Shown here piece after piece: positions 34,636-44,745 of a stretch of DNA of 64,000 nt (its first letter is position 1; every line of letters begins with the position of its first letter). This stretch comes from Luteimonas huabeiensis HB2 (GTDB taxonomy: Bacteria; Pseudomonadota; Gammaproteobacteria; Xanthomonadales; Xanthomonadaceae), in contig NZ_JAAN01000032.1 in the NCBI RefSeq assembly GCF_000559025.1, positions 1-64,000 on the forward strand. The letters are read 5' to 3'. The position numbers and the translations under genes were made by a program. The notes beneath the pieces are model-generated. The model was not told the DNA's origin, did no database searches, and saw only the letters and a program-made list of their open reading frames with translations.

Positions 34636-35964
34636 TTATACGCGCCCGCCGCGGCCGGCTCCTGAGGACGCGCTGACGGACGCTGCGTCCCGCGCGCCGG
34701 CGCCGAGCGCCGCCAGCGCCGCCGCGGCGGTGTGGAAGGACCCGAACGCCAGCACCCGGTCGCCCGGGCGGGCCGTGCGCAGCGCCGCGGCCAGGGCCCC
34801 GGCCACGCTGGCGTGGCGCGGGGCGCCGGCGGCGGCGGTGCCGGCCAGCGCCGCGGCCAGGGCGTCGGCGTCGCGCCCGCGCGGGCCCGCGTCCTCCAGG
34901 CCGGCCAGCCGCCAGTCGTCCACCGCGCCCGCCAGCGCGGCGACCACGCCGGCGGCGTCCTTGTCGGCCAGCGCCGCGTAGAGCGCGATCGTGCGTCCGG
35001 CCGCGGGCCGCTCGGCCAGCGCGGCGGCCAGCGCGCGCGCGGCCTGCGGGTTGTGGCCCACGTCCACCAGCACCTCCACCCCGTCCGCGTCGAAACGCTG
35101 CAGCCGCCCCGGCAGGCGCGCGGCGGCGACGCCGGCGGCGATGGCCTCCGGCGCGGGATCCTCGGGCAGCGCGCGCAGCGCGGCGATCGCGACGGCCGCG
35201 TTGCGCAACTGCACCGACCCGGCCAGATGCGGGCGCGGCAGGTCCAGCTCGAAGGCCAGTTCGCGCCAGCGCCACCGGCCCTCGTCGACCGGCTCGGCGA
35301 AGAAATCGCTGCCGTAGCGGATCGCCGAGGCGCCGATCCGATAGGCGTGGCCGAGCACGCTGGAGGGCGGGTCCTCGTCGCCGATCACCAGCGGTCGCCA
35401 GGCCCGCGCGATGCCGGCCTTCTCGCGCCCGATCGCCTCGCGATCGGCGCCCAGCCAGTCCTGGTGGTCGAGATCCACGGTGGTGATCGCCGCCACGTCG
35501 GCATCGACCAGGTTCACCGCGTCCAGGCGCCCCCCCAGGCCGACCTCCAGCACCGCGAGGTCGAGCCCGGCGCGCGCGAACAGCCACAGTGCGGCCAGGG
35601 TGCCGGTCTCGAAGTAGGTCAGCGCGACGTCGCCACGCGCGGCCTCGACCGCCTCGAAGGCTTCGACCAGGGCGTCGTCGCCGGCCTCGACGCCGTCCAG
35701 GCGCACGCGCTCGTTGTAGCGCAGCAGGTGCGGCGAGGTGTAGGCGCCGACCCGCCAGCCCTGCGCGCGTCCGATCGCCTCCAGGAACGCCACCGTCGAG
35801 CCCTTGCCGTTGGTGCCGCCGACCACCACCGTGCGCCGGGCCGGCGCGCCGATGCCCAGCCGCGCGCGCACCGCGCCGACCCGGTCCAGGCCGAGCGCGA
35901 TCCCGGCCGGATGGCGCCGCTCCAGCTCGGCCAGCCATTCCGGCAGCGTGCGGCGTGCGCTCAC
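34636..35964 (-). CDS. folC: Dihydrofolate/folylpolyglutamate synthase
   Basis: A 442-residue Mur-ligase-fold enzyme adding glutamate to dihydropteroate and folates. VVVGGTNGKGSTVAFLE is the ATP P-loop; TSPHLLRYNERVRLDG the omega loop; LEVGLGGRLDAVN and DHQDWLG the substrate and metal blocks. The start is GTG at 35964, overlapping the stop of the phosphatase gene (GTGA), so the genes are coupled. Confidence 0.94.
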   Translation of the reverse strand: MSARRTLPEWLAELERRHPAGIALGLDRVGAVRARLGIGAPARRTVVVGGTNGKGSTVAFLEAIGRAQGWRVGAYTSPHLLRYNERVRLDGVEAGDDALVEAFEAVEAARGDVALTYFETGTLAALWLFARAGLDLAVLEVGLGGRLDAVNLVDADVAAITTVDLDHQDWLGADREAIGREKAGIARAWRPLVIGDEDPPSSVLGHAYRIGASAIRYGSDFFAEPVDEGRWRWRELAFELDLPRPHLAGSVQLRNAAVAIAALRALPEDPAPEAIAAGVAAARLPGRLQRFDADGVEVLVDVGHNPQAARALAAALAERPAAGRTIALYAALADKDAAGVVAALAGAVDDWRLAGLEDAGPRGRDADALAAALAGTAAAGAPRHASVAGALAAALRTARPGDRVLAFGSFHTAAAALAALGAGARDAASVSASSGAGRGGRV

Positions 35965-36608
35965 AGCGCGCGGTGCACGGCCTCGCCGAACAGCGGGGTG
36001 TGGTGCGCGCAGTCGTTGAGGCGCACCACTTCCAGCGTTCCGGGGCTGCCGCCCTCCAGCAGGTTGAGCGTGGTCGGCGCCTGGCGGAAGGTCCACAGCC
36101 GCGACAGCGGGATGCCCAGCACGCGGCACAGGATCACCCGGTTGACCGCGTCGTGGGCCACCACCAGCAGGGTGTCGTCGTCGCCGAGCCCGTCCATCGC
36201 GCGCTCCAGCGCCGGCCAGGCGCGATCGGCCACGTGCTGCAGCGATTCGCCGCCGTCGGGCATCAGCACCGTGTCCGGCGCCTCGCGCCAGGCCTGCAGC
36301 AGTTCCGGATGCCGCTGGCGGATCTCGCTGGCCAGCAGGCCTTCCCAGCTGCCGTGGCCGATCTCGCGCAGGCCCTCGTCCAAGGTCAGCAGCGCCGCCC
36401 GCCCGGGGCCCAGCGCCAGCTCGGCGGTACGGCGGGCGCGCTGCAGCGGCGAGGCCACGGCGCGGTCGATGCGCGTGTCGCGCAGGCGCTCGCCCAGCGC
36501 CTCGGCCTGGGCGATGCCGACCGGCGACAGCGCGATGTCTTCCTGCCCCTGGTAGCGGCCTTCCGCGTTCCACGGGGTTTCGCCGTGCCGGGCCAGCAGG
36601 ATTCTCAT
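35961..36608 (-). CDS. Histidine phosphatase family protein (phosphoglycerate mutase-like)
   Basis: A 215-residue member of histidine phosphatase clan. LARHGETPWN holds the phosphorylated His and Arg, and LLVVAHDAVNR the second His. SPLQRARRTAELAL is the usual motif for substrate phosphate. It may be an alpha-ribazole phosphatase/CobC-like or broad phosphatase; assignment within the family is not possible. It leads into folC by overlapping codons, so a role in folate or nucleotide phosphate removal is possible. Confidence 0.88.
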   Translation of the reverse strand: MRILLARHGETPWNAEGRYQGQEDIALSPVGIAQAEALGERLRDTRIDRAVASPLQRARRTAELALGPGRAALLTLDEGLREIGHGSWEGLLASEIRQRHPELLQAWREAPDTVLMPDGGESLQHVADRAWPALERAMDGLGDDDTLLVVAHDAVNRVILCRVLGIPLSRLWTFRQAPTTLNLLEGGSPGTLEVVRLNDCAHHTPLFGEAVHRAL

Positions 36609-36668
36609 GCGCGTCGCGTCTCGTCGGGGGCGCAGCAGGTTAGCAGAGCCGGGCGCGCACCGCGGCGC

Positions 36669-38825
36669 CTACGGCAGGTCCAGTTCCTGCAACAGGTCGG
36701 GCGCGGGATACACCTCCTGCATGATCCAGCGCAGGTAGCGCTGATCGACCGAGATGGTCCGCGTCATCGCCGGGTCGAACACCCAGTTGGAACTGACCGA
36801 CTCCCAGTTCATGTCGAACAGCAGCCCGGTCAGGCGGCCGTGGGCATCGAGCACCGGCGAGCCGGAATTGCCGCCGGTGACGTCCAGGTCGGACAGGAAG
36901 TTCACCGGCACCGTACGCAGCCGGCGATCGGCCAGCCCGCCGTAGCGCTTGGCCGCGACCGCGTCGAGCAGCGCCTGCGGCGCGTCGAAGGGCTCCTGCC
37001 CGGTGGCCTTGGCGGCCACCTCCTCCAGCCGGGTGAAGGGCGCCTGCTCGCTGCCGTCGAGCTTGGTGTAGCCGGTCACCCGGCCGAAGGTGATGCGCAG
37101 CGACGCGTTTGCGTCCGGGTACACCGCCTGGCCCAGGCTGTGCCGGTAGCCCGCGACCGCGCCCAGGTACAGCGGCCGCGCGCGCAGCAGGTCGCCGCCG
37201 CGCGCCTTGCGCTCGATGTCCTGCCGCAGCATCGACGGCGTCACCGCCACCGCGTACCGGATCGCGGGATCGTCGCTGCGCTCGAAGGCGTCGCGGTCGG
37301 CGGTCAGCCAGCGCATGCGCTCCTCCAGCTGGCCCAGCCGGGTGCCGGCCAGGCGGTCCAGCGCGCGTTCCACCGCCGCCGCGTCGTCGCCACCCAGCCA
37401 CTGGTCGATGGCCGGGTCGCGCTGGTCGGGCGGCAGCTTGGCGTACTCGGCGAACCAGTAGCGCTGCAGGATGCGGTCCATGTCCGGGTGGTAGCGGCGC
37501 TCCATCTGCTGCAGCGCGCCTTCGATGGTGGCCTGGTCGCGCTCCTGGTAGCCCGGCTCGCGATCGGCGTCCGGATTGCTGCGCTCGATCGCGTTGCGGT
37601 AGAGCGTCATCGCCACGCCGATCGTGCCCAGGCGGTGCAGCTGGCCGGTGACCAGGTCGCGGTCGCGGGTGGCGTCGGCGGCCGCGGCGCTGCGCACCAG
37701 CTCGGCGTGGGCCTCGAGCGCCGGCGCGCCGGCCTCGCCCTGCTCGCGCAGCCAGGCCAGCACGGCCGCCTCTTCCTCGCGCTTGCGCGCGGCGGCGCCG
37801 ATGCGGGCGAAACCCTCCAGCTGGCCGTCGTAGTTCTTGGAGGCGTTCTTCCAGCCGCCGACCGTGCTGGCGTAGCGCACCGCGATCTCGGGATTCTCGC
37901 GCCCCGCCTCCTCCACCAGCGCCAGCAGCCGCTTGTAGTGCGCCGACAGCGTCGGGTACATCCAGCCCGCGGTCTGCTCGAACTCCGCGGCGATCGCGTA
38001 GCGGTTCGTGCTGCCGGGGTAGCCGGCCGCCATCACGAAGTCGCCCTCGCGCAGCGGCTCGCTGGCGAAGCGCAGCCAGTGCCGCGGCCGGTAGGGCACG
38101 TTCTCGTCGGCGCGGTCGGCCGGGCGGCCGTCCGGGCCGACGTAGGCGCGATAGAAGGCGAAGTCGCCGGTGTGCCGCGGCCACATCCAGTTGTCCACTT
38201 CGCCGCCGAAGTTGCCGACCCCGCCCGGCGGCGCGTAGACCAGGCGCACGTCGCGGATCTCGAGGTTGCGGAACAGGCGGTAGGCGCCGCCGCCCTCGAA
38301 GGCGTACAGGCGGCAGCGGTAGCCGGGCTGGAACTCGCAACTGGCCACCAGCCGCTTCTCGATCGCCTCGAAGGCGCGCGCGCGCCCGATCGCGTCCGGC
38401 GCGGCGGCGATGGCGCGCTGCACCTCGGCGGTGACGTCGCGGATGGAATCGAGCACGTAGATGCGCGCGTTGGGGCCGGCGGCGAGCTCGCCGGCGCGCC
38501 CGCCGGCGTTGAAGCCGTCGCGCATCAGGTTGTTCTCGGGCGTCGAATTGAGCTGGATGGCGCCGTAGGCGCAATGATGGTTGGTGACCACCAGGCCCTG
38601 CGGGGAGACGAAGCTCGCGGTGCAGCCGCCGAGCGAGACCACCGCGCCCATCGGATCGCCGGTCAGATCGGCCAGCCGCTCCGGCGGCAGGCGCAGCCCC
38701 GCGTCCCGCAACGGCTGCGCGATCTCCGCCAGTTGCTGCGGGACCCACATGCCCTCCGCGGCCTGGGCCAGGGCCGGGGCGGCGGCGGCGAGCGCGAGCA
38801 GCGCGGCGATCGGGCGGCGGGTCAT
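36669..38825 (-). CDS. S46 family dipeptidyl-peptidase
   Basis: A 718-residue exported serine exopeptidase of the DPP7/DPP11 family. A signal peptide of about 22 residues precedes EGMWVPQQL, the conserved mature start. [10 protein letters not shown] (His83/84) and [15 protein letters not shown] hold the His and Ser of a chymotrypsin-like triad. These enzymes release dipeptides from the N-terminus of oligopeptides in the periplasm. The pocket motif reads FDMNWES; family members I recall have Gly (DPP7) or Arg (DPP11) at the Met position, so specificity is uncertain. The ATG at 38825 is fixed by the signal peptide. Confidence 0.92.
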   Translation of the reverse strand: MTRRPIAALLALAAAAPALAQAAEGMWVPQQLAEIAQPLRDAGLRLPPERLADLTGDPMGAVVSLGGCTASFVSPQGLVVTNHHCAYGAIQLNSTPENNLMRDGFNAGGRAGELAAGPNARIYVLDSIRDVTAEVQRAIAAAPDAIGRARAFEAIEKRLVASCEFQPGYRCRLYAFEGGGAYRLFRNLEIRDVRLVYAPPGGVGNFGGEVDNWMWPRHTGDFAFYRAYVGPDGRPADRADENVPYRPRHWLRFASEPLREGDFVMAAGYPGSTNRYAIAAEFEQTAGWMYPTLSAHYKRLLALVEEAGRENPEIAVRYASTVGGWKNASKNYDGQLEGFARIGAAARKREEEAAVLAWLREQGEAGAPALEAHAELVRSAAAADATRDRDLVTGQLHRLGTIGVAMTLYRNAIERSNPDADREPGYQERDQATIEGALQQMERRYHPDMDRILQRYWFAEYAKLPPDQRDPAIDQWLGGDDAAAVERALDRLAGTRLGQLEERMRWLTADRDAFERSDDPAIRYAVAVTPSMLRQDIERKARGGDLLRARPLYLGAVAGYRHSLGQAVYPDANASLRITFGRVTGYTKLDGSEQAPFTRLEEVAAKATGQEPFDAPQALLDAVAAKRYGGLADRRLRTVPVNFLSDLDVTGGNSGSPVLDAHGRLTGLLFDMNWESVSSNWVFDPAMTRTISVDQRYLRWIMQEVYPAPDLLQELDLP

Positions 38826-38920
38826 CCGGGGCGGTCTCCTGTCGGCGGGGGACCGCAAGTCTACCCAGCCCGCGCCGGCGGGCGACCGCAGCGCAGCACG
38901 GGGCGGCCGGGGCGCTGCCC

Positions 38921-38926
38921 TATAAT
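38921..38926 (+). promoter_or_regulatory. -10 element of tdh promoter
   Basis: A perfect TATAAT in very GC-rich DNA, 33 bp before the tdh ATG. No convincing -35 was found 17 bp upstream. Confidence 0.5.
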
Positions 38927-38959
38927 CGCGCCTCCTTTTTGCCCACCGGAACCTTTTCC

Positions 38960-40012
38960 ATGGCCGAGACCGCCCGGCGACCCACCACCATGCGCGCATT
39001 GGTCAAGCGCGAGGCCGCCAAGGGCATCTGGATGGAAGAGGTGCCGGTGCCCTCGCCCGGCCCCAACGAGGTCCTGATCCGGGTCGAGAAGGCCGCCATC
39101 TGCGGTACCGACCTGCACATCTACCTGTGGGACGAGTGGAGCCAGCGCACGATCGAGCCCGGGCTGGTCATCGGCCACGAATTCGTCGGGCGCATCGCCG
39201 AGATCGGCCCGGGCGTGGCCGGCTACAGCCTCGGCCAGCGCGTCTCGGCGGAGGGGCACATCGTCTGCGGCCACTGCCGCAACTGCCGCGCCGGCCGCCA
39301 GCACCTGTGCCCGAACACCCGCGGCATCGGCGTCAACCGCGACGGCGCTTTCGCCGAGTACATCGTCATGCCGGCCACCAACCTGTGGCCGATCCCCGAC
39401 CAGATCCCCTCGGAGCTGGCGGCGTTCTTCGACCCCTACGGCAACGCCGCGCACTGCGCGCTGGAGTTCGACGTGGTCGGCGAGGACGTGCTGATCACCG
39501 GCGCCGGCCCGATCGGGGTGATGGCGGCGGGCATCTGCAAGCACGTGGGCGCGCGCAACGTGGTGGTCACCGACGTCAACGACTACCGCCTGAAGCTGGC
39601 CGCCGACATGGGCGCCACCCGCGTGGTCAACGTCGCCAACGCCTCGCTGCGGGACGTGATGGCCGACCTGCACCTGGAAGGCTTCGACGTCGGCCTGGAG
39701 ATGAGCGGCAACCCGCGCGCCTTCAACGACATGCTCGACTGCATGTACCACGGCGGCAAGGTCGCCCTGCTGGGCATCCTGCCCAAGGGCGCGGGCATCG
39801 ACTGGGACCGCATCATCTTCAAGGGCCTGACCGTGCAGGGCATCTACGGCCGCAAGATGTACGAGACCTGGTACAAGATGACCCAGCTCGTGCTGTCGGG
39901 CTTTCCGCTGGGCAAGGTGCTGAGCCATCAATTGCCGGCCGACGAATTCCAGAAGGGCTTCGACCTGATGGAATCGGGTAAGTCGGGCAAGGTCGTGCTC
40001 GACTGGCACTAG
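38960..40012 (+). CDS. tdh: L-threonine 3-dehydrogenase
   Basis: A zinc-dependent alcohol-dehydrogenase-family enzyme oxidising threonine to 2-amino-3-ketobutyrate with NAD+. [25 protein letters not shown] and [15 protein letters not shown] give the catalytic and structural zinc ligands, [11 protein letters not shown] the Rossmann loop. The ATG at 38960 has GGAA upstream and gives 350 residues; the second ATG at 38990 would give 340 residues, closer to the 341 of E. coli Tdh, but lacks a ribosome-binding site. Its partner kbl is 1.4 kb downstream on the same strand. Confidence 0.95.
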   Translation: MAETARRPTTMRALVKREAAKGIWMEEVPVPSPGPNEVLIRVEKAAICGTDLHIYLWDEWSQRTIEPGLVIGHEFVGRIAEIGPGVAGYSLGQRVSAEGHIVCGHCRNCRAGRQHLCPNTRGIGVNRDGAFAEYIVMPATNLWPIPDQIPSELAAFFDPYGNAAHCALEFDVVGEDVLITGAGPIGVMAAGICKHVGARNVVVTDVNDYRLKLAADMGATRVVNVANASLRDVMADLHLEGFDVGLEMSGNPRAFNDMLDCMYHGGKVALLGILPKGAGIDWDRIIFKGLTVQGIYGRKMYETWYKMTQLVLSGFPLGKVLSHQLPADEFQKGFDLMESGKSGKVVLDWH

Positions 40013-40222
40013 CGGCGTCTCGACGTTCGAACTGCAGCGTCGAAACCGTTCCTTCTCCCGCAAGCGGACCCCATGCCGTCCCTTCTCCCGCAAGCGGGGG
40101 CATGTCGTTCCTTCTCCCGCAAGCGGGACGCATGCCGTCCCTTCTCCCGCAAGCGGGACCATGTTGTTCCTTCTCCCGCGGGAAGGGAAAAACAAGATGC
40201 GCCCCGCTCGCGGGGGAAGGAC
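40013..40222. repeat. Intergenic repeat element, copy 2 (five 30-bp units)
   Basis: It opens with TCGACGTTCGAACTGCAGCG and CGAAACCG, as in copy 1. Five units starting CCTTCTCCCG begin at 40051, 40081, 40110, 40140 and 40169 (29-30 bp period); each has the CCCGCAAGCGGG hairpin and a CATGYCGT-like tail. A unit in inverse orientation, CCCCGCTCGCGGGGGAAGGA, closes the array at 40203-40222. No gene lies in 40013-40289. Confidence 0.75.
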
Positions 40223-40289
40223 CGCGCGGGCGCTGCGACGCCACCGCCCCCGGCGGCATCCCTTCGGGAGTCCGTCCCGGAGAATCCGC

Positions 40290-41360
40290 ATGCCGTCGCG
40301 CCCGCTGTCGCTGCTTCGCCTCCTGCTTTCGCTCGCCGCCACGGCCGCGTCCGCGGCCGAGCCCGCACCCTGCCCCACGCTGCCCGCCCCCGCCGCGGAA
40401 CTCGCCTGCGTCGCCAGCGAGGCGGGCTGGTTCTACGCCCACGACGCCGGCAGCGCCGCGCGGATCGCCGAGGACGCGCTCCGGACCGGCGAGGATTTCC
40501 GCCGCCGCTTCTCGCGCCCGCCTCCGCGCGGTGCGGTGATCGCCGGCGGCGCCGGGTTCGTCCTCGCGCCCGCAGCGGCGCAGATCCTGCGCGATGCCGG
40601 CGCGGCCTGGCAGCTGCCCTGGCTGGACGCGTCCGAACGGCGCGAACTCCAGCGGCTGGGGATCGAGCGCCAGTTGCGCGCGCAGCGGCCGCAGGCCTCC
40701 GAGGCCGAGATCGCCGCGCTGCTGGAAGCGGCGCTGCGCCGTGCGCCGGCGCTGCAGGCCACCGACCGCAGCGCGCTGCGCCACGAGATCGGCCACGCGC
40801 TGCTGATCCACGCGTTCTGGCCCGACGCCGCCGGCACGAGCGGCGCGGCGCACTACGGCGGCCCCGCGCAGGACTGGCTGGACGAGACCGCCGCGGTGCT
40901 GATGGAATCCGAGGACATGGCCGACGCCCGCCGGCGCCGGCTCGCCGAACCCGGCGAACGCGCGCGCCTGCTGCCGCTGGAGGCGTTCTTCGCCGCCGAC
41001 CATCCGCTCGCCGCGCGCCTGGCCGAGCTGCGCCCGTCCGCAGCCGGCGGCGGCATCCGCGTGATCTCCGGGGAGGACGCGCAGCGCCTGTCGCAGGAGG
41101 CCGGCGGCTTCTACGCCCAGGCCCGCGGCGTGGCCGATTTCCTGATCGAGGCCAGCGGCGACCCGGCCGTGTTCGGCGACATCGCCACCTTCGCCGCCGC
41201 CGGCGGCGACATGGCCGGCTGGCTGTCCGCACGCGGCGCGCGCTACGGCCTGCCCACGACGGTGGCGGCGCTGGATGCGGCCTGGCGGCGCTGGCTCGAT
41301 GCCGCCGTCGCCGCGCCGCCGCCGCGCGCGTCCGGCGACGCCGCGGAGCGCGATGGATAG
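40290..41360 (+). CDS. Exported HEIGH-motif protein, putative metallopeptidase
   Basis: A 356-residue protein with signal peptide (to AASAAE) and GGAGA ribosome-binding site. RHEIGHALLIHAFW contains the HExxH zinc motif of zincins, with a later WLDETAAVLMES that could give the third ligand Glu as in gluzincins. No named family was recognised. It sits between tdh and kbl, which are normally adjacent, and 33 bp before kbl. Confidence 0.72.
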   Translation: MPSRPLSLLRLLLSLAATAASAAEPAPCPTLPAPAAELACVASEAGWFYAHDAGSAARIAEDALRTGEDFRRRFSRPPPRGAVIAGGAGFVLAPAAAQILRDAGAAWQLPWLDASERRELQRLGIERQLRAQRPQASEAEIAALLEAALRRAPALQATDRSALRHEIGHALLIHAFWPDAAGTSGAAHYGGPAQDWLDETAAVLMESEDMADARRRRLAEPGERARLLPLEAFFAADHPLAARLAELRPSAAGGGIRVISGEDAQRLSQEAGGFYAQARGVADFLIEASGDPAVFGDIATFAAAGGDMAGWLSARGARYGLPTTVAALDAAWRRWLDAAVAAPPPRASGDAAERDG

Positions 41361-41393
41361 ACTGTGCCCCTCCCGAACCGCCGAACCCCGCTC

Positions 41394-42587
<1,194 letters not shown>

Positions 42588-42603
42588 GCGCCAGAACGCG
42601 AGA

Positions 42604-42623
42604 GAGCCCGCTCGCGCGGGCTC
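42604..42623. terminator. Hairpin between convergent kbl and the following gene
   Basis: Perfect 8-bp stem GAGCCCGC / GCGGGCTC, loop TCGC, 17 bp after the kbl stop. No clear T-run; likely shared terminator. Confidence 0.55.
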
Positions 42624-42649
42624 CTCGTCCACTCGGCGCGATGCCGGCC

Positions 42650-43189
42650 TCAGTCCGGAGAGGCGGACGCCGCCGCGCCGGACGTGCCGGCGGCTTCGCC
42701 GGTCGCCGTCGCCGCGGGCACGCCCTCGATGTCGAGCGCCGGCGTCGCCGGCTTCGGCGCGCCACGGGCCACGCGTACGCCGCGGGCCTTCATCCAGGCG
42801 TCGAACTCGTCGGCGGTCATCATCTTGCCGCCCTGCTGCATGTCGAACCGCCACGGGGTGTTGTCGAACTCCGTCTGCGGCTTGTAGACGGACGGATCGT
42901 TGGGATCGATCGCGGCCGGCGCGGGCATCGCGCTGGCCAGTTGGCTGCAGCCTTCCAGGCGCATGCGCAGGACCACCTGTTCCAGCGACTGCGTTTCGTC
43001 GAAGGCCGGCGACAGCACGCCGCCCTGCGCGCCGGGGCGGTAGACCGGGGCGATCAGTTCGGGCGAGATCGCGGTCAGCACGGTCGGCTGCAACGGCGCC
43101 GCGGCGGCGGTCTGGCCGATCGAGCAATCGGAGGCATGGGACAGGACGGGCGTTGCCGCGAGCAGCAACGTGGCGATGGCCTTGTGCAT
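42650..43189 (-). CDS. Secreted protein, unknown
   Basis: A 179-residue protein with a signal peptide ending SHAS (residues 1-20), two cysteines in the mature part (one in DCSIGQ, one in LEGCSQLA) that may pair, and an Ala/Gly/Thr-rich C-terminal tail. No family recognised. A good promoter with an inverted repeat in its spacer is found at 43218-43246. Confidence 0.68.
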   Translation of the reverse strand: MHKAIATLLLAATPVLSHASDCSIGQTAAAAPLQPTVLTAISPELIAPVYRPGAQGGVLSPAFDETQSLEQVVLRMRLEGCSQLASAMPAPAAIDPNDPSVYKPQTEFDNTPWRFDMQQGGKMMTADEFDAWMKARGVRVARGAPKPATPALDIEGVPAATATGEAAGTSGAAASASPD

Positions 43190-43217
43190 GGTGAGATCCC
43201 CGGCGAAAGTGCGAAGG

Positions 43218-43246
43218 AGTGTATGCGCTTTAAATAAGCGCCGCAA
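43218..43246 (-). promoter_or_regulatory. Sigma-70-like promoter with inverted repeat in spacer
   Basis: On the minus strand TTGCGG (43246-43241), a 17-bp spacer, then TACACT (43223-43218), 29 bp before the gene start. The spacer holds an inverted repeat, GCGCTT-TAAAT-AAGCGC (43225-43241), a likely operator. Confidence 0.6.
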
Positions 43247-43356
43247 GTCGTTGTTTCACAAAGCCACGCATTCAGCATGACCCGCGCGACGCCCGGCCCA
43301 CGCTAGCACTTTTCCGGGTCCGCCGCGGCATCGCGGCGACCGCACCCGCGGAAAAC

Positions 43357-43385
43357 AGAAAGCCCGGCGCGAGGCCGGGCTTTCT
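43357..43385 (-). terminator. Rho-independent terminator of the OmpA-family gene
   Basis: Perfect 12-bp stem AGAAAGCCCGGC / GCCGGGCTTTCT with a 5-base loop, 22 bp after the stop; the minus strand continues GTTTTC. Confidence 0.85.
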
Positions 43386-43407
43386 GGTGTTGCGCGAACC
43401 GACGTCC

Positions 43408-44562
43408 TTAGTTCTGGACGTTCAGCTCGGTGCGGCGGTTGCGCGCGCGGCCTTCCGGATTGTCCGAGCCATCCGGGTTGGTGTTCGGCGCGATCGGGCG
43501 GCTCTCGCCGTAGCCGACCGGACCCACCAGGCGGCTGGCATCGATGCCGTTGCTGGTGATGTAGTCGTACACGGCGCGCGCACGGCGCTCCGACAGACCC
43601 TGGTTGTAGGCATCGGTACCGACCGAGTCGGTGTGGCCGGCCACTTCGACGCGCAGGTCGGGGTAGCGGCGCAGGATCTCGATGGCCTCGTTCAGGATCG
43701 CCACGGCGTCCGGACGCAGGGTCGACTTGTCGAAGTCGAAGTTGACGCCGCGCAGGTCGATGGTGACCGGGACCGGGCAGCCGTCCGGACCGACGGTGGT
43801 GCCGGCGGCGGTGTTCGGGCAGCGGTCGTCGCAGTCGTTCACGCCGTCGCCATCGCTATCGCGATCGGCGCAGGTGTCGACCGGCGGCGGCGGCGGCGGG
43901 GCGACCGGAGCAACCGGCGGCGGGCCCAGCGGAATCACGACGCCGACCGAAGCCAGCAGGTCGGTGAAGTAGCTCTCCGACTGGTTGTGCGGGTAGCCGG
44001 CCCAGTCCTGCGAACCGTTGGCCGCATAGCTGTCGTCGTTGAAGTCGCCGCGCAGCGCGACCTCGGTACGGACCGCGACGCGGTTGGCGAAGGTGCTCTG
44101 GATGCCCAGGCCGATCTTGGCGGCGAAGTTGCCGTCCTTGTTCTCGCCGGGGGAGTCCGCGTTCGGGAAGTTGTCGTACTCTTCCTCGCTGCGCTGGTAG
44201 CCGATGCCGAACAGCGCATAGGGGTTCCAGGAACGGCCTTCCGAGAGCCAGTGGTAGCGGAAGTCGAACGAGATACCGTACTGGCTCCAGTTCAGGTTCG
44301 GGTTGGAACCCGTCACGTCGTTGGCGCTACGGAAGTTCGGGTTCTGGTAGTTCAGCTCGCCGTCGACCGACCAGTTGGGGCTGATGAACTTGCCCAGGCC
44401 GATGGTCCCGAAGGGGGCGTCCGAGGTGCGACGGTCGTCGTCCTGGAAGTTGTAGCCCACCGAACCGGTCAGGTACCAGCGATCGTCGAACTCCTGCGCA
44501 CTGGCGGCGTGCGCCAGGCCCAGGCCGCCCAACAGCGCGGCGCAGAGGAGTTTCTTCTTCAT
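43408..44562 (-). CDS. OmpA-family outer-membrane protein
   Basis: A 384-residue porin-like structural protein. Signal peptide to ASAQE; residues about 25-215 form an 8-stranded OmpA-like barrel (WYLTGSVGYNF and alternate strands); a Pro-rich hinge; a calcium-binding type 3 segment DRDSDGDGVNDCDDRCPNT; then the OmpA C-terminal peptidoglycan-binding domain with NFDFDKSTLRPDA and GHTDSVGTDAYNQGLSERRA. AAGGAG lies 9 bases before the ATG at 44562. Its codons are less GC-extreme than neighbours, as expected of a highly expressed gene, and it has a strong terminator. Confidence 0.95.
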   Translation of the reverse strand: MKKKLLCAALLGGLGLAHAASAQEFDDRWYLTGSVGYNFQDDDRRTSDAPFGTIGLGKFISPNWSVDGELNYQNPNFRSANDVTGSNPNLNWSQYGISFDFRYHWLSEGRSWNPYALFGIGYQRSEEEYDNFPNADSPGENKDGNFAAKIGLGIQSTFANRVAVRTEVALRGDFNDDSYAANGSQDWAGYPHNQSESYFTDLLASVGVVIPLGPPPVAPVAPPPPPPVDTCADRDSDGDGVNDCDDRCPNTAAGTTVGPDGCPVPVTIDLRGVNFDFDKSTLRPDAVAILNEAIEILRRYPDLRVEVAGHTDSVGTDAYNQGLSERRARAVYDYITSNGIDASRLVGPVGYGESRPIAPNTNPDGSDNPEGRARNRRTELNVQN

Positions 44563-44745
44563 TTGGTTCAGCTCCTTGATCAAGGGGGAAAGCGGGACTG
44601 CACTGAATTGTTCGTTGTCGGTCGTGACCGCGTGAGGCGATCATCGCCGGCGTAGCCTAGAGTCAGCCCTGTGAAGGCCCCGTTAACGCTAGCATAACAG
44701 TTGAAGGGTGCCAACGTGGGGCAAGCCCTGACCCTGCCCCCCCAG

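Noticed and set aside
32057-35938. A 1293-codon minus-strand frame across purF, SPOR and folC
   Set aside because: Low-complexity Arg/Gly/Ala sequence in a frame shifted from three real genes; shadow frame.
40045-40190. Regularly spaced repeats resembling a CRISPR array
   Set aside because: The 30-bp units are contiguous with no unique spacers, contain their own palindrome, and no cas genes are near.
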